From positions 868,001 to 932,000 of the forward strand of contig NZ_LR134002.1 in assembly GCF_900635155.1 (NCBI RefSeq): a stretch of DNA of 64,000 bases, in the 5' to 3' direction. Of this stretch, positions 18,601 to 28,927 are shown one piece after another. This stretch comes from Streptococcus sanguinis (GTDB lineage: Bacteria; Bacillota; Bacilli; Lactobacillales; Streptococcaceae). Under the pieces are notes generated by a model, which saw nothing but the letters and a program-made list of their open reading frames with translations, did no database searches and was not told the origin of the DNA. The first letter of the stretch is position 1; each line of letters opens with the position of its first letter. The position numbers and the translations under genes were made by a program.

Positions 18601-19312
18601 GTCGGACGACATCCGTCGGGCTCTGGATATTTTAGAAAGCGTGGACCAACTGAATAGCCAGTACCGCTCTGCCATTGAGCTGCCTAGTGTGCGAACTCCA
18701 AGCCAGATTAAGAAGTTTTATGAGCTAATCATGGATACGGATGGTCTGGATATCATGGATGAGCGAGCAGCTTTTCGGCCTCAGCCTAGCTTTGAGTTGC
18801 CTGATTTTGGCAAGAAAGCCAAAGTGACTAGGGCTCAAGTCGGTAGTGCCGTTCATGAGCTCATGCAGCGAATTCCTTTGGATAGCCGTCCCAGCATGGC
18901 TGTACTTCGTTCTGCCTTGGCTCAGGTTCAGGCCGATGAAGCGGTCAAAAAGCAGATTCAGCTGCCTAAGATTGCATCTTTCTTCGAGACAGATTTGGGA
19001 CGTCTCTTGATTGAGAACAGTGACAGAGTTCGTCGAGAAGCACCATTTGCCATGCTCAAGAGGGATGACGCCAGCGGTCAGAACTTTGTTTTGCGGGGGA
19101 TTTTAGATGGTTACCTGCTCTTTGAGGATCGGATTATCCTTTTTGATTACAAGACGGATAAATATAAGGATTCATCTGAGTTGATTGCCCGCTACCATGG
19201 CCAGCTAGACTTATATGCTCAAGCTCTCAGCCGTTCTTATGGCATTTCTCAAATTGAAAAATATTTGATTTTGCTGGGCGGTGAGCAGCTGCAGGTGGTT
19301 AAGGTGAATTGA
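15638..19312 (+). CDS. rexA: ATP-dependent helicase/nuclease subunit RexA (AddA homologue)
   Basis: A 1224-residue UvrD-family superfamily 1 helicase fused to a nuclease domain; with RexB it degrades linear DNA to produce recombinogenic 3' ends. Walker [10 protein letters not shown] is near residues 47-55, VDEYQDTN (Walker B) near 420, [11 protein letters not shown] (motif III) near 448, and [11 protein letters not shown] and [13 protein letters not shown] are motifs V and VI. The nuclease motif LFDYKTDKY is near residue 1169. It starts within the rexB stop (ATGA), giving the expected rexB-rexA order. RexAB matters for DNA repair and transformation in streptococci. Confidence 0.96.
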   Translation: MKRIPFLTAEEIALKQAQESASDKPQKKTAEQIEAIYSSGQNILVSASAGSGKTFVMVQRIIDQILRGVAVSQLFISTFTVKAAGELKERLEKELGQALKEAESPELKQHLAQQLADLLNADIGTMDAFTQKVLSRYGYLLGLAPNFRILQSASEQLILQNEVFSQVFDRYYDSECQVLFSRLVKNFTGKRKDLSGFREQVYRIYSFLQSTSSPQRWLEETFLYGYEHSDFAAERERVFGQIKSALWELEAFFSVHLEHEGREFAGAKYQENVQDALTLLASLNELSSIEETAQVLKQIVALSQLSNGQAFTARVGKNADELKKEMAKDYNEARKPMIERLRSFDQQLYQLDFIEQHQDECLPLVELLRDFVADFAQSYLERKKAENAFEFGDISHFAIEILETFPEVRRFYQERYHEVMVDEYQDTNHTQERMLDLLSRGQNRFMVGDIKQSIYRFRQADPQIFSDKFKAYQEDSSQGKLIVLKENFRSHLEVLEATNDVFKRLMDEEVGEIDYNETHYLVAGNPAKREPNPANRASFLIYEGSKESPEEEADEGLPQAVSAGEVDLVIKEIIRLHNEEGVAFKDITLLTASRTRNDLILAAFEQHQIPLVPDDGAANYLQSVEVLVMLDTLRTINNPLNDYALTALLKSPMFDFGEDELARLSLQACQEHSQENLYEKLVNTLQGRGLHPALVTQELQKKLQHFHDTLQGWRTYSKTHSLYDLIWKIYQDRFYYDMVGTLANGAQRQANLYALSLRANEYEKSSFKGLSRFIGMIDRILENQHDLASVPVAAPKDAVRLMTIHKSKGLEFKYVFLLNMDKAFNRQDSSSAIILSRTKGIGIKYVADVSVSVEDPYAPNQLRISMDTLPYQQNLAELQLASLSEQMRLLYVAMTRAETKLYLVGKGSQEVLDKRQWGKSQQGRLSASLRSQLSNFQDWLYAIQAVFSDENLAYETRFVTDEELTAEEIGQINEPVLFPADDLADNRQSDDIRRALDILESVDQLNSQYRSAIELPSVRTPSQIKKFYELIMDTDGLDIMDERAAFRPQPSFELPDFGKKAKVTRAQVGSAVHELMQRIPLDSRPSMAVLRSALAQVQADEAVKKQIQLPKIASFFETDLGRLLIENSDRVRREAPFAMLKRDDASGQNFVLRGILDGYLLFEDRIILFDYKTDKYKDSSELIARYHGQLDLYAQALSRSYGISQIEKYLILLGGEQLQVVKVN

Positions 19313-19345
19313 TTATTTTGTCGTGTCCAGAAAGGAAGGAAGCCT

Positions 19346-19651
19346 GTGGAACAGTTAGAACGCATTCAAAAAATGGAAAAGCACCTGAATAAATATTCTC
19401 AGGTATTGGCAAGAGCCCAGGAAGCTTTAGCTGAGCTGGAGCGCTGTCAGTCAGATTATATACAGCTGAGGGACTACTATACTGGTCAGAATTTTTTTGA
19501 TGATTTAGAATACTCAAATAGTCCAGAATTCCCTGAAAATATAGCTTGCGGCGTCTTAAGTGAAGATGCTGTCTATGATCTGATGGGGGAGCATTTTGAA
19601 ACAGCGATTAATCTGCTGGATTTGTCCAGCTCTATGCTGAAAGAACGTTAA
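19346..19651 (+). CDS. DUF4298 family small protein
   Basis: A 101-residue acidic, mostly helical protein with a coiled-coil-like N-terminal half (LERIQKMEKHLNKYSQVLARA region) and the conserved segment DYYTGQNFFDDLEYSN near residue 45. I recognise this as the DUF4298 pattern; function unknown. It starts with GTG 19346, preceded by AAGGAAGGAAG. It lies 33 bases behind rexA without a terminator, so it is probably the third gene of that operon. Confidence 0.72.
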   Translation: MEQLERIQKMEKHLNKYSQVLARAQEALAELERCQSDYIQLRDYYTGQNFFDDLEYSNSPEFPENIACGVLSEDAVYDLMGEHFETAINLLDLSSSMLKER

Positions 19652-19696
19652 TTTATTTAGAAAGAAAAAAATAATTAATTTTTTTCAATTTTCCTC

Positions 19697-19725
19697 TTGC
19701 TTTTTAATAAAAATTCATGTAGAAT
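19697..19725 (+). promoter_or_regulatory. Promoter of the histidine operon
   Basis: TTGCTT (19697-19702), 17-base spacer, TAGAAT (19720-19725), placed directly before the T-box leader. Confidence 0.7.
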
Positions 19726-19737
19726 ATTCAACAATAA

Positions 19738-19996
19738 ATTGAAAGCGATGAGAGAAAAAGTCTAAGACAAGAAACAGAGAGTGCCTGATGGTGAGATGGC
19801 ATGCAATCCTTAGACGACACATTCTTGAGTGCGGATGCGAAATCAGTCAGCAGTCTGAGACTAGTGTCCGACGGCTGATTGCCGTTATCAATCTGGAGTC
19901 CCGTACTCCCAGAGGGTCCTCAGGCGACTGTGGTCCAAATAAAGGTGGAACCGCGTGTCAACGTCCTTGCAAAGTTTTTTTGCGAGGGCTTTTTAT
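19738..19996 (+). promoter_or_regulatory. T-box riboswitch (histidine) with terminator
   Basis: Leader RNA that binds uncharged tRNA-His. The T-box core AGGTGGAACCGCG is at 19943-19955. A terminator hairpin follows: CCTTGCAAA (19965-19973) pairs with TTTGCGAGG (19979-19987), then a T-run at 19990-19994. In the predicted specifier loop region the sequence ...GACGA-CAC-ATTC places a His codon CAC at 19818-19820. When tRNA-His is uncharged, the antiterminator should form and let transcription run into hisC. Together with the promoter this accounts for most of the 471-base gap before hisC. The rest (19997-20122) shows only the hisC ribosome site. Confidence 0.9.
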
Positions 19997-20122
19997 TATA
20001 ATGAATTCAGAAAATTCCCCTATATTCCTTTACCAAAGCGGTAAATTTCGTCTTTCATTTATTAGAAGTTCTAAAAGATAATCGGAGTCAGATAATGGCT
20101 AGTGTGAAAGAGAGGTGGCAAG

Positions 20123-21181
20123 ATGGTTAAGCTAAAAGGTCTCAGGCAGATCAACCCCTATGTAGCGGGGGAGCAGCCCAATGAGCCAGACATGATTAAG
20201 CTCAATACCAATGAAAATGCTTATGGGCCAAGTCCTAAGGTGGCAGAGGCCCTGCAGAACTTTGATGCCCAGGACTTGCGCAAGTATTCCAGTTTGGATC
20301 AGGCGGAGCTCTGTCAGGCTTTGGCGACAAACTTGGGTGTATCACCCGACCAGCTTATTATTGGTAACGGCAGCGACGACATCTTGTCCATGGCTTTCCT
20401 GGCTTTCTTTAACAGCGGCGAGTCGGTCTTATTTCCGGATTTGACCTATGGTTTTTACAAGGTCTGGGCGGACCTCTACCACGTGCCTTTTCGAGAAATC
20501 CCTCTGACAGCTGATTTTGAGGTCCATCCCTCCGACTATTTTGGAGACAATGGCGGCATTATCCTAGCCAATCCCAATGCTCCGACGGGGATGTATCTAC
20601 CACTTGATCAGTTGGAGGAAATTCTGGCGTCCAATCAGGATGTGGTAGTGGTGGTGGATGAGGCCTATATTCACTTTGGCGGTCAATCTGCCCTGTCTCT
20701 GCTAGACACCTATCCCAACCTCTTTATCACACGGACCTTTTCCAAGGATGCGGCCTTGGCTGGTCTGCGGGTGGGCTACGGCATCGGCCATCCAGACTTA
20801 ATAGCTGTCATGAAAGCTGTCAAGGACTCCATCAATCCTTACTCAGTGGATATGTTAGCAGAGCGCTTAGCCCTTGCTGCGGTGGAAGATTGGGATTATT
20901 ATCTCGAGACCGGCAGAGCCATTCAAGAGACCCGAGATTGGTTTGCTGGGGAATTGGCTGCGCTGGATTTCCAAGTCCTGCCTAGTCAGACCAACTTTGT
21001 CCTAGCCCAGCCTACTAGAATTTCTGCAGCAGAGCTTTTCCAGCAGCTAGAACAGCGTCGGATTTATGTGCGGTATTTTCCAAAAGCAGAGCGAATCAAA
21101 GACTTTCTGCGCATCTCTATCGGACAGCGAGAAGAGATGGAAAAAGTCCTGGCAGCCATCAAGGAAATTTGCAGCAGCTGA
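20123..21181 (+). CDS. hisC: Histidinol-phosphate aminotransferase
   Basis: A 352-residue PLP enzyme that converts imidazole-acetol phosphate and glutamate to histidinol phosphate. Seen: [12 protein letters not shown] at the N-terminus, NPNAPTG, DEAYIHF and the PLP lysine in [18 protein letters not shown] near residue 210. Length is normal for HisC. It is the first gene of the T-box-controlled operon; GAGAGGTGG precedes the ATG. Confidence 0.95.
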   Translation: MVKLKGLRQINPYVAGEQPNEPDMIKLNTNENAYGPSPKVAEALQNFDAQDLRKYSSLDQAELCQALATNLGVSPDQLIIGNGSDDILSMAFLAFFNSGESVLFPDLTYGFYKVWADLYHVPFREIPLTADFEVHPSDYFGDNGGIILANPNAPTGMYLPLDQLEEILASNQDVVVVVDEAYIHFGGQSALSLLDTYPNLFITRTFSKDAALAGLRVGYGIGHPDLIAVMKAVKDSINPYSVDMLAERLALAAVEDWDYYLETGRAIQETRDWFAGELAALDFQVLPSQTNFVLAQPTRISAAELFQQLEQRRIYVRYFPKAERIKDFLRISIGQREEMEKVLAAIKEICSS

Positions 21182-21236
21182 GAGTTTGACTCAAAGCCAG
21201 CCAGTGTAAGAATAGAGCAAGAAAGGAAAGCAGCCT

Positions 21237-22226
21237 ATGAATAAAATCACCCTTCCGATTGGCATGCATGACAAGCTTTTCAAGAGGGCGCGTGTGACTT
21301 ACGAGATTGAGCGGGACATCAGTGATTTTCTGATGGCTCAGGGCTTCAATCGGATTGACACACCGACTTTGGAGCACTTCGAGGTCTTCAGTGACCATGT
21401 GGAGCCCCATCATTATCATCTTTTCGATAAAAAAGGCGAGCTACTAGTGCTACGGCCAGATGTGACCAGCCAGATTGGTCGGGTTATTGCTTCGACAAGG
21501 GTGCATACGCCGACCAAGTTTTCCTATTCGGGCAAGGTCTTTCACTATCAAGAAGAGCTGCGCGGTCTTGCCAACGAGCTCAGTCAAGCAGGTATTGAGA
21601 TTATCGGCTATCCAGTTCGCGATGCGGTGCTTGAGGCTATCAAGACAGCCAAACAGTCGCTGGATTTGGCGCAGGTTAAGTCTTATCAGTTCGAGTTTTC
21701 CCATGCAGCAATCCTGCAGACAATTCTAGAGAGTCTGGCCTTGGATTCGCAGGAGGAGGCCCAGCTGCTAGATTATATTCGCAAGAAAAATAGGACGGGG
21801 ATCTTTGAATTTACCCAGACCAGATCGAGTGAATTTGATGATTTTTTGCAGGAGCTGCCCTATTTGTTTGGTCCTAGCCAACAGGTTTTAGCTAGGGCTA
21901 GAGAGATAGTTGACAACGAGCGGATATTGACATCTTTAGATGATGTGGAGCAAGTTTTGCAGAGCCTATCAGGCTTGCTGGATCAGACAACTATGGACTT
22001 GGGACAGGTGGCGACCATGCCTTACTATACCGGCCTGACCTTCAAGGTCTTTGGCGACCGAGTACCAGATGCCTTTCTATCTGGTGGGCGCTATGACCAG
22101 CTTTTCAAGCGCTTCGGGGCAGCAGAGCTGACAGCTATCGGCTGGTCCCTTGACATTGACAGTGTCTATCAGGCCATTCATGATGACCTGCCGGACGAGG
22201 GCAGAAAGGAAGGTGATGCCAGATGA
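21237..22226 (+). CDS. hisZ: ATP phosphoribosyltransferase regulatory subunit HisZ
   Basis: A 329-residue paralogue of histidyl-tRNA synthetase that lacks charging activity and forms the hetero-octamer with short HisG. Seen: [19 protein letters not shown] at the start, [11 protein letters not shown], and the [12 protein letters not shown] motif near residue 285, typical of the HisS-like core. The 3' end overlaps hisG by 4 bases (ATGA), as expected for two subunits of one complex. Confidence 0.93.
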   Translation: MNKITLPIGMHDKLFKRARVTYEIERDISDFLMAQGFNRIDTPTLEHFEVFSDHVEPHHYHLFDKKGELLVLRPDVTSQIGRVIASTRVHTPTKFSYSGKVFHYQEELRGLANELSQAGIEIIGYPVRDAVLEAIKTAKQSLDLAQVKSYQFEFSHAAILQTILESLALDSQEEAQLLDYIRKKNRTGIFEFTQTRSSEFDDFLQELPYLFGPSQQVLARAREIVDNERILTSLDDVEQVLQSLSGLLDQTTMDLGQVATMPYYTGLTFKVFGDRVPDAFLSGGRYDQLFKRFGAAELTAIGWSLDIDSVYQAIHDDLPDEGRKEGDAR

Positions 22227-22867
22227 GTCAGATTACCATTGCCCTGACCAAGGGGCGGATTGAGGAAGATACGGTCAAGCTCCTGACCAAGGCTGGCTTT
22301 GATATGTCCTTCATGGCAGACAAGGGGCGCAGTTTGATTTTTGAAAGTCCAGACAGTCGCTTTCGCTTTCTTTTGGTCAAAGGGCCTGACGTGACGACCT
22401 ATGTACGCCATGGAGTCGCTGATTTGGGCATTGTCGGCAAGGATATTCTCTTTGAGCATCCGACCGGCTATCTGGAGCTGCTGGATCTGAACTTTGGCCT
22501 TTGTAAATTCTCACTGGCCTCGGTACCCAGCTATGACCCTCATGATCACAAGCGCAAGCGGATTGCGACCAAGTACCCGACTGTGGCAACTGATTATTTT
22601 AATCAAAAGGGGGAAGATGTGGAAATCATCTCCATTCAAGGCAGCGTGGAGATTTCACCGGTGCTGGGTCTGGCGGATGCCATTGTCGATATTGTGGAGA
22701 CGGGGCATACCCTGTCAGCTAACGGCCTGCTGGTTTTTGAAGACATTTGTCGGGTGTCAGCCCGGCTCATTGCTAATCAGGCTTCCCTGAAAAATAACCC
22801 TGATATCATGCCTTTTGTGGCAAAGATTGAATCCCTAGTAGGAAGAAGAGAGGTGGCTTTTAAATGA
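22223..22867 (+). CDS. hisG: ATP phosphoribosyltransferase catalytic subunit (short form)
   Basis: A 214-residue HisG(S) type that lacks the C-terminal regulatory domain and therefore needs HisZ. It catalyses the first step, PRPP + ATP to phosphoribosyl-ATP. Seen: [15 protein letters not shown] at the N-terminus, RGPDV-like [20 protein letters not shown], and [18 protein letters not shown], the PRPP-binding signature near 155-170. It overlaps hisZ and hisD by 4 bases each. Confidence 0.95.
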   Translation: MSQITIALTKGRIEEDTVKLLTKAGFDMSFMADKGRSLIFESPDSRFRFLLVKGPDVTTYVRHGVADLGIVGKDILFEHPTGYLELLDLNFGLCKFSLASVPSYDPHDHKRKRIATKYPTVATDYFNQKGEDVEIISIQGSVEISPVLGLADAIVDIVETGHTLSANGLLVFEDICRVSARLIANQASLKNNPDIMPFVAKIESLVGRREVAFK

Positions 22868-24156
22868 CAATTATCAAACGTTTAAGCGGAAGTAACGAAG
22901 AAATTTCACGGATTTTATACGAAGAGCAGCTGCAGCTCAGTCAGCAAAACTTAGATGTGGAAGAAGCGGTGGCTGAGATTATTGAAAGAGTCAAACAAGA
23001 CGGTGACCAAGCTTTAAGAGACTATACCATGCTTTTTGACAAGGTTGAGGTGACAGACTTTGAAATTGGGCAGGAGCTAATTGACAAGGCCTTTGAGGAG
23101 ATTGACCCAGAGGTCTTGGCTGCCCTGAAAAATGCCCAAGCTAATATTGAATCTTACCACCGCCAGCAGTTGGAGACTGGTTTTGAGGATAGTCCCAGTG
23201 AGGGAGTTATCCGTGGTCAGTTGATTCGGCCGATTGAGCGGGTCGGCACCTATGTACCAGGCGGCACCGCAGCCTATCCTTCCTCCGTCCTCATGAATGT
23301 TATCCCAGCCAAGATTGCCGGTGTCAAAGAAATCATCATGATTACACCACCCCAGGAGCATTTTACTCCAGCGATTTTGGTTGCAGCCAAGCTGGCTGGT
23401 GTCGATCGGATTTTCCAAATTGGCGGAGCCCAAGGTGTAGCAGCTCTGGCTTATGGAACTGAGAGCATTCCCAAGGTGGATAAGATAACTGGACCGGGCA
23501 ATATCTTTGTGGCTACGGCTAAGAAGATGGTCTATGGTGTCGTGGGAATTGACATGATTGCCGGTCCTTCGGAGATTGGGGTCATTGCGGATCGTTCAGC
23601 CAGTCCAGTCTATGTGGCTGCTGACCTTCTGTCGCAAGCTGAGCACGACAAGCTAGCTCGGGCTATTCTGGTGACCGACTCGGAGGAGCTGGCAGACCAA
23701 GTCGAAGCAGAGCTGGACAGACAGCTCAAAGAGCTACCGCGGGAGGAAATCGCGCGTGCTTCGATTGAGAACAACGGCCGCATCATCCTTGCGCCTTCTA
23801 AGGAAGCCATGTTTGAGCTTATGAATCAGGTGGCACCTGAGCATTTGGAGATTGCCATGGATAATGCTTACAGCTATCTGGATCAGGTTGAAAATGCCGG
23901 ATCTGTCTTTCTGGGGCATTATACCAGTGAGCCAATTGGTGACTACTATGCGGGAGCTAATCACGTTTTACCGACAACCAGCACCAGCCGCTTTTCATCA
24001 GCTCTGGGAGTCTATGACTTTATCAAGCGCATCCAGTACACCCAGTACAGCCGTGCTGCTGTAGGAGCGGCTGACAAGGATATTACCAGTCTGGCCTATG
24101 CAGAAGGCCTGCAGGGACATGCCAAGGCCATCGAAGCCCGCAGACAGGAGAAATAG
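22864..24156 (+). CDS. hisD: Histidinol dehydrogenase
   Basis: A 430-residue zinc enzyme for the last two oxidations, histidinol to histidine with NAD. Seen: [19 protein letters not shown], the family signature [14 protein letters not shown] with [24 protein letters not shown] and APEHLEI, carrying the metal-binding and catalytic His/Glu residues. Full length. Coupled to hisG by a 4-base overlap. Confidence 0.96.
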   Translation: MTIIKRLSGSNEEISRILYEEQLQLSQQNLDVEEAVAEIIERVKQDGDQALRDYTMLFDKVEVTDFEIGQELIDKAFEEIDPEVLAALKNAQANIESYHRQQLETGFEDSPSEGVIRGQLIRPIERVGTYVPGGTAAYPSSVLMNVIPAKIAGVKEIIMITPPQEHFTPAILVAAKLAGVDRIFQIGGAQGVAALAYGTESIPKVDKITGPGNIFVATAKKMVYGVVGIDMIAGPSEIGVIADRSASPVYVAADLLSQAEHDKLARAILVTDSEELADQVEAELDRQLKELPREEIARASIENNGRIILAPSKEAMFELMNQVAPEHLEIAMDNAYSYLDQVENAGSVFLGHYTSEPIGDYYAGANHVLPTTSTSRFSSALGVYDFIKRIQYTQYSRAAVGAADKDITSLAYAEGLQGHAKAIEARRQEK

Positions 24157-24167
24157 AAGGAGTTGCC

Positions 24168-24752
24168 ATGAGACAAGCTGAAATCAAGCGTAAAACACAG
24201 GAGACCGATATTGAACTGGCTGTCAATCTTGATCAACAGGAGCCGGTAGCTATCGAGACCGGTGTCGGATTCTTTGACCACATGCTGACCCTTTTTGCCC
24301 GCCACAGTCGGATTTCTCTGACGGTCAAGGCCGAAGGCGATCTTTGGGTGGACAGCCACCATACGGTTGAGGATGTAGGCATCGTGCTGGGCCAGGCTCT
24401 GCGTCAGGCTTTGGGAGACAAGGCAGGTATCAACCGCTACGGCACTAGCTTTGTGCCCATGGACGAAACGCTAGGCATGGCCAGTCTGGATCTATCTGGT
24501 CGCTCCTATCTGGTCTTTGAGGCGGATTTTGACAATCCCAAGCTTGGGAATTTTGACACCGAGCTGGTGGAGGAATTTTTCCAAGCCCTAGCCTTTAATC
24601 TGCAGATGAATCTGCACCTGAAAATCCTTCATGGCAAGAACAGCCACCACAAGGCGGAAAGCCTCTTTAAAGCGACTGGACGAGCTCTGCGGGAGGCTAT
24701 TACGATCAATCCAGAGATTCATGGAGTCAACTCCACCAAGGGCTTACTCTAG
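24168..24752 (+). CDS. hisB: Imidazoleglycerol-phosphate dehydratase
   Basis: A 194-residue monofunctional dehydratase, without the phosphatase domain fused to it in enterobacteria; the phosphatase step here falls to hisK. Manganese-binding histidine clusters [17 protein letters not shown] and GKNSHHKAE are present. Ribosome site AAGGAG is six bases upstream. It follows hisD by 11 bases. Confidence 0.95.
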   Translation: MRQAEIKRKTQETDIELAVNLDQQEPVAIETGVGFFDHMLTLFARHSRISLTVKAEGDLWVDSHHTVEDVGIVLGQALRQALGDKAGINRYGTSFVPMDETLGMASLDLSGRSYLVFEADFDNPKLGNFDTELVEEFFQALAFNLQMNLHLKILHGKNSHHKAESLFKATGRALREAITINPEIHGVNSTKGLL

Positions 24753-24786
24753 CTTGTCTTTCTGTGTGAAAGGAGTTGATGTAGAG

Positions 24787-25410
24787 ATGATGATTGTCAT
24801 TGACTATGACGCGGGAAATACTGCCAATGTCCTCCGCGCTCTGGCTCAGGTCGGTGTAGCAGCACGCCTGTCAGCTAATCCGCAGGAAATTTTAGCTGCC
24901 GATGGCTTGATTTTACCAGGTGTCGGTGCTTTTCCTGCGGCTATGCAGGAGTTGGAAAGGCGAGGGCTGGTCTCCGTTATCCAGCAGGCTGTGGCTGATG
25001 GCAAGCCTCTCTTGGGCATTTGCTTAGGCATGCAGCTCCTGCTGGAGTCTGGATTGGAGAATGGTCAAAGTTCTGGACTGGGCTTGATTCCCGGTGTTTG
25101 CCGTAGGATTCCGGACCAGGCTAGTCTGCCTGTGCCTCACATGGGCTGGAATGATTTAGAGGTCCAGCAGTCGTCTGCTTTGACAGCTGGTCTAGAGGGC
25201 CAGTCAGTCTATTTTGTCCACAGCTACTATACAGATGTTCCGGAGGAGTACTTGGATGTGACGGCTGATTATGGGCGACCAATCCCAGCTATGATTCACC
25301 GAGGGTCGGTTTTTGGCTGCCAGTTTCACCCAGAAAAGTCTGGTGCTGTCGGTCTCGGTATCCTAGAGAAGTTTAAGGAGTATGTCTATGAAAATACTGC
25401 CCGCTATTGA
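24787..25410 (+). CDS. hisH: Imidazole glycerol phosphate synthase, glutaminase subunit
   Basis: A 207-residue class I glutamine amidotransferase that supplies ammonia to HisF. The nucleophile elbow [11 protein letters not shown] carries the catalytic Cys near residue 80; the His-Glu pair is in CQFHPEKSG near 180. The true start is ATG 24787 (or 24790) with AGGAG at 24771-24775; an in-frame ATG at 24631 lies far inside hisB and is rejected. The 3' end overlaps hisA by 23 bases. Confidence 0.93.
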   Translation: MMIVIDYDAGNTANVLRALAQVGVAARLSANPQEILAADGLILPGVGAFPAAMQELERRGLVSVIQQAVADGKPLLGICLGMQLLLESGLENGQSSGLGLIPGVCRRIPDQASLPVPHMGWNDLEVQQSSALTAGLEGQSVYFVHSYYTDVPEEYLDVTADYGRPIPAMIHRGSVFGCQFHPEKSGAVGLGILEKFKEYVYENTARY

Positions 25411-26110
25411 TATCAAAGACGGCCAGGCCGTCCGCCTTTTTAAAGGGGATTTTAGCCAGAAGACGGTGGTCAATCCCGATGTCTTGGAGCAAGCTCGAGT
25501 TTTCAAAGAAGCTGGGGTTACCATGATTCATGTGGTTGACTTGGACGGAGCCTTAGAAGGTCGGGCGGCCAATCGAGATTTGATTGCCCAGATTAAAGCG
25601 GAGACTGGTCTAGCCATCCAAGTCGGGGGCGGCATTCGCAGTCTGGATCAGATTGAAGATTACTTAGCAGTTGGCATTGACCGTGTCATCATCGGCTCTA
25701 TGGCTGTTAAGAATCCTGATTTTGTTAAGGAAGCGCTGGAGCGCTTTGGAAGCAGCAAAATCGTGATTGGCATTGATGCGAAAGAGGGTCTAGTTGCGAC
25801 TGAGGGTTGGCTGGAAACTAGCAATCAGGACTATATCAGCCTAGCATTGGCCATGGAAAAAATCGGCGTTCGCCTCTTCGTCTATACAGATGTGGACCGA
25901 GACGGGACTCTGACTGGCCCTAATATCCAGCATTATCAAAAATTGCTGGCGTCCCTCAAGCATGCTCAAGTCATTGCCTCTGGCGGCATTCAGTCAGCAG
26001 AGGATTTGGAAGAGCTGAAAAAGCTGGGCTTGGCTGGTGCCATTGTTGGCAAGGCCTATTACAGTGGACGAGTCAGCCTAGATCAGATCAAGGAAGCAGA
26101 AAGGGGCTAG
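25388..26110 (+). CDS. hisA: ProFAR isomerase HisA
   Basis: A 240-residue TIM-barrel isomerase that opens the ribose ring of ProFAR to PRFAR. It starts [20 protein letters not shown]; the catalytic Asp is in the first strand (AIDIKDG) and the second in [13 protein letters not shown] near 170. ATG 25388 fits AAGGAG (25375-25380) with seven bases of spacing; ATG 25382 is only one base away. It overlaps hisH by 23 bases and is followed by hisF after 2 bases. Confidence 0.94.
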   Translation: MKILPAIDIKDGQAVRLFKGDFSQKTVVNPDVLEQARVFKEAGVTMIHVVDLDGALEGRAANRDLIAQIKAETGLAIQVGGGIRSLDQIEDYLAVGIDRVIIGSMAVKNPDFVKEALERFGSSKIVIGIDAKEGLVATEGWLETSNQDYISLALAMEKIGVRLFVYTDVDRDGTLTGPNIQHYQKLLASLKHAQVIASGGIQSAEDLEELKKLGLAGAIVGKAYYSGRVSLDQIKEAERG

Positions 26111-26112
26111 CC

Positions 26113-26871
26113 ATGCTGAAAAAACGAATCATTCCCTGTCTGGATGTCAAGGACGGCCGGGTGGTCAAGGGTATCAACTTTGTCAATCTGACTGATGTGG
26201 GCGATCCAGTTGATGCGGCCAAGGCCTACTATGAAGCCGGCTGCGATGAGTTGGTCTTTCTGGACATTACAGCCACCCACGAGGAGCGGGACACGACGGT
26301 CGAGATGGTCCGGCGCGTGGCGGAGCAGGTTTTCATTCCCTTTACCGTTGGGGGCGGCATTCGTACGGTTGAGGACATGAAGCGGATGTTACAGGCTGGG
26401 GCGGATAAGGTTGCGGTTAATTCATCAGCACTGGCAAATCCTCAGCTTTTAGCTGACTGCGCTGAGAAATTCGGCAGCCAATGTGTGGTGCTGGCTGTGG
26501 ATGCTAAGAAAGAAGCGGATGGTAGCTGGCATGTCTATCTGGCTGGCGGCCGCAAGGACAGCGGTCGCGACCTGTTAGATTGGGTTCAAGAAGCTGTCGG
26601 TCTCGGAGCGGGGGAAATTCTTTTGACCAGTATGGATAAGGATGGGACCAAGTCTGGTTTTGACTTGCCAATGCTGGAAGCCGTCTCTCAAGTGGTTTCC
26701 GTTCCTATCATCGCCTCTGGTGGTGCTGGCAGTAGCCAGCATATCCTAGAAGTTTTTGAAAAGACTGCAGCGACGGGTGCCTTGGCAGCCTCGATTTTCC
26801 ATTATGGTCAGGTCTCCATCGCTGAAACCAAAAAAGCCATGCTGGAAGCTGGATTGGAGGTGCGCATCTGA
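26113..26871 (+). CDS. hisF: Imidazole glycerol phosphate synthase, cyclase subunit
   Basis: A 252-residue TIM barrel paralogous to HisA. It uses ammonia from HisH to form imidazole glycerol phosphate and the purine by-product AICAR. Catalytic aspartates lie in [14 protein letters not shown] and [14 protein letters not shown], and the phosphate sites in VGGGIRT and SGGAGS. Its stop TGA overlaps the hisI start by one base. Confidence 0.95.
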   Translation: MLKKRIIPCLDVKDGRVVKGINFVNLTDVGDPVDAAKAYYEAGCDELVFLDITATHEERDTTVEMVRRVAEQVFIPFTVGGGIRTVEDMKRMLQAGADKVAVNSSALANPQLLADCAEKFGSQCVVLAVDAKKEADGSWHVYLAGGRKDSGRDLLDWVQEAVGLGAGEILLTSMDKDGTKSGFDLPMLEAVSQVVSVPIIASGGAGSSQHILEVFEKTAATGALAASIFHYGQVSIAETKKAMLEAGLEVRI

Positions 26872-27215
26872 TGACAGAAGTAAAGTTAGATTTTCAAAAG
26901 CAAGGTGGTCTCGTACCTGCCATTATCTTAGACCACACCAGCAAAGAAGTCCTCATGCTAGCCTATCTCAATGAAGAAGCCTACCAGCTGACACGCACCA
27001 GCGGTCAGATGTGGTACTGGAGCCGGTCACGTCAGGAGCTTTGGCATAAGGGAGCCACCAGTGGCCACTACCAGACTGTCAAAAAAATCACAGCTGACTG
27101 CGACCTAGATACCCTGCTGATCGAGGTAGACCAGCTGGGAGCAGCCTGCCATACCGGTGCCAAATCCTGCTTTTTCCATAAAATTTGGGATGAGGAAGAC
27201 AGCAAAACTGACTAA
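26871..27215 (+). CDS. hisI: Phosphoribosyl-AMP cyclohydrolase
   Basis: A 114-residue monofunctional HisI, without the HisE domain that is fused to it in many bacteria. Zinc and catalytic motifs are present: [28 protein letters not shown] and [12 protein letters not shown] with its cysteines. It opens the purine ring of phosphoribosyl-AMP. A 116-base gap with its own promoter-like sequence separates it from hisE. Confidence 0.94.
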   Translation: MTEVKLDFQKQGGLVPAIILDHTSKEVLMLAYLNEEAYQLTRTSGQMWYWSRSRQELWHKGATSGHYQTVKKITADCDLDTLLIEVDQLGAACHTGAKSCFFHKIWDEEDSKTD

Positions 27216-27280
27216 AAGCTCCCTTGCTTTACTTTAGTACTTGCTTAATGCAAAAATAAAATTAAGACATCAGCCTGCCA

Positions 27281-27309
27281 TTGGAAAGAATTGCTTTTTA
27301 TAGTAAAAT
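27281..27309 (+). promoter_or_regulatory. Putative internal promoter before hisE
   Basis: TTGGAA (27281-27286), 17 bases, TAAAAT (27304-27309), 22 bases before the hisE ATG and inside the only sizeable gap of the operon. Confidence 0.5.
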
Positions 27310-27331
27310 AAGGAAGATATAAGGAGATACG

Positions 27332-27646
27332 ATGCTAGCAAAACTCTATCAAGAAGCCCTCAACCGCAAAAAAGAGCCCAAGGAAGGCTCCTATACCAGC
27401 TATCTCTACGACAAGGGGCTGGACAAGATTCTAAAAAAAGTCGGAGAAGAAGCGACAGAAGTGGTCATTGCGGCTAAAAATGCTGACAAGGACGAGATGG
27501 CCAATGAAACCGCTGATCTGCTCTACCATCTGGCGGTCGCTCTCGTCGAAACTGGCGTCAGTCTGGATCAGGTAGAGGCCGTCCTCCAGGCCCGACAGGG
27601 CAAGCAGAGCCGGATTCATGATCGACCTGAAATTGACCATTACTAA
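27332..27646 (+). CDS. hisE: Phosphoribosyl-ATP pyrophosphatase
   Basis: A 104-residue all-helical MazG-like pyrophosphohydrolase, the second step of the pathway. Motifs: SYTSYLYDKGLDKILKKVGE, EEATEVVIAAKN, and ETADLLYHLAVAL with the metal-binding E-x-x-D pairs. Ribosome site AAGGAG is seven bases upstream. It is followed by hisK after 33 bases. Confidence 0.94.
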   Translation: MLAKLYQEALNRKKEPKEGSYTSYLYDKGLDKILKKVGEEATEVVIAAKNADKDEMANETADLLYHLAVALVETGVSLDQVEAVLQARQGKQSRIHDRPEIDHY

Positions 27647-27679
27647 AGGGACACAAGATTTGCAGAAAGGCGGTCCAGC

Positions 27680-28429
27680 ATGCGCGACAACCATCTTCAT
27701 ACCTATTTTTCCTATGATTCTGAGGCGGATTTCTGTGACTATCTGGACCATTACGAGGGCGAGATTGTCACCACTGAGCACTATGATTTGTCCAATCCCT
27801 ACCCTTACGAAGCTGCCTCGCCCCACGATGATGTGCCTGACTATGAGGCCTATTCAGCAAAAATAGCAGAGCTGAACCAGCAATATGGCAACCGCATTAA
27901 AAAGGGGATTGAAATTGGCTATTACGCTCCGCGTAAGGACGATATTCTAGCTTTCCTAACGGACAAGGAATACGACCTCAAGCTCTTATCTGTCCACCAC
28001 AATGGCAGTTTTGACTATCTGGAAGATCCGGTCTTGCAGCTGGATAAGATGGAGTTAATTCCCCGCTACCTGAGAGAGTTAGAAGAGGCTATCGAAGCTG
28101 TGCCAGCAGATGTACTAGCTCACTTTGACTATGGTTTCCGAAAATTTGCGCTTACCGTAGAGGAGTTAAAAACTTTTGAACCAGAGCTGCGACAGCTTTT
28201 TCACAAGATGATTGATTATGGTCTGGCCTTTGAGCTCAACTGCAAGTCCATGTATCTGTACGGCCACGAGGAACTCTATATCTATGCTCTTTCGCTAGTC
28301 AAGGAGCTGGGCGGTCAGCGCTTTTCAGTGGGATCAGATGGCCACAAGCTGGAGCATTTCCGCTTGCAGTTTGACCGAGTTTCCAAAATCTTAGCAGAGG
28401 CTGGCATAGGTGAGGAGCAGTTGATCTAG
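27680..28429 (+). CDS. hisK: Histidinol-phosphatase, PHP family
   Basis: A 249-residue PHP-domain phosphatase. It begins MRDNHLHTYFSYDSEADF (metal site HxH), continues with KKGIEIGYY and SVHHNGSFD, and closes with the metal residues in SVGSDGHKLEHF. It removes phosphate from histidinol phosphate, the step missing from the short HisB. Its position after hisE supports this over other PHP activities. The start has only a modest ribosome site (AAAGGCGG). Confidence 0.88.
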   Translation: MRDNHLHTYFSYDSEADFCDYLDHYEGEIVTTEHYDLSNPYPYEAASPHDDVPDYEAYSAKIAELNQQYGNRIKKGIEIGYYAPRKDDILAFLTDKEYDLKLLSVHHNGSFDYLEDPVLQLDKMELIPRYLRELEEAIEAVPADVLAHFDYGFRKFALTVEELKTFEPELRQLFHKMIDYGLAFELNCKSMYLYGHEELYIYALSLVKELGGQRFSVGSDGHKLEHFRLQFDRVSKILAEAGIGEEQLI

Positions 28430-28440
28430 AAGGAGAAATC

Positions 28441-28911
28441 ATGACTGAGATTAGGTCCTTAAAATCAGAGGAAATCCCGCTCTTAGAGGAATTTATTTAC
28501 CAAGCTATTTTTATCCCTCAAGGTCTAGAGCCGCTACCCAGAAGTATATTGAATGAACCAGAACTAGAGATGTATATCAAGGATTTTGGTCAACAGCCAG
28601 ATGATTGGGCTTTAGCAGTAGAAGTGGCCGGCCAGCTGGTCGGAGCTGTTTGGGTTCGGATTATGAAAGATTACGGCTATTATGACGACCGGACTCCCTC
28701 TCTGTCCATTTCATTCCTGCCTGAGTTCAGGGGTCAAGGTCTAGGGCAGCAGTTGATGACGGCCATGCTGGACTTACTCAAGTCCAAAGGCTACCCAAGT
28801 GTTTCCCTCTCCGTTTCCAAAGACAATCCTGCCGTTGGCTTTTATCAAAGACTGGGCTTTGTTACGGTTGAAGAGAGGGAAGATGATTATTTGATGTTGT
28901 GCCGATTGTAA
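28441..28911 (+). CDS. GNAT family N-acetyltransferase
   Basis: A 156-residue GNAT protein; the acetyl-CoA loop FRGQGLGQQLM is near residue 100 and NPAVGFYQRLGF near 130. The substrate is unknown. It starts 11 bases after hisK with AAGGAG, so it may be read with the hisE-hisK unit, but nothing in it points to histidine metabolism. Confidence 0.85.
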   Translation: MTEIRSLKSEEIPLLEEFIYQAIFIPQGLEPLPRSILNEPELEMYIKDFGQQPDDWALAVEVAGQLVGAVWVRIMKDYGYYDDRTPSLSISFLPEFRGQGLGQQLMTAMLDLLKSKGYPSVSLSVSKDNPAVGFYQRLGFVTVEEREDDYLMLCRL

Positions 28912-28927
28912 TAAGAAAAGAAAACTC

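Noticed and set aside
24631..24786. Upstream extension of hisH
   Set aside because: It lies wholly within hisB in another frame; ATG 24787 has the ribosome site and gives the family length.
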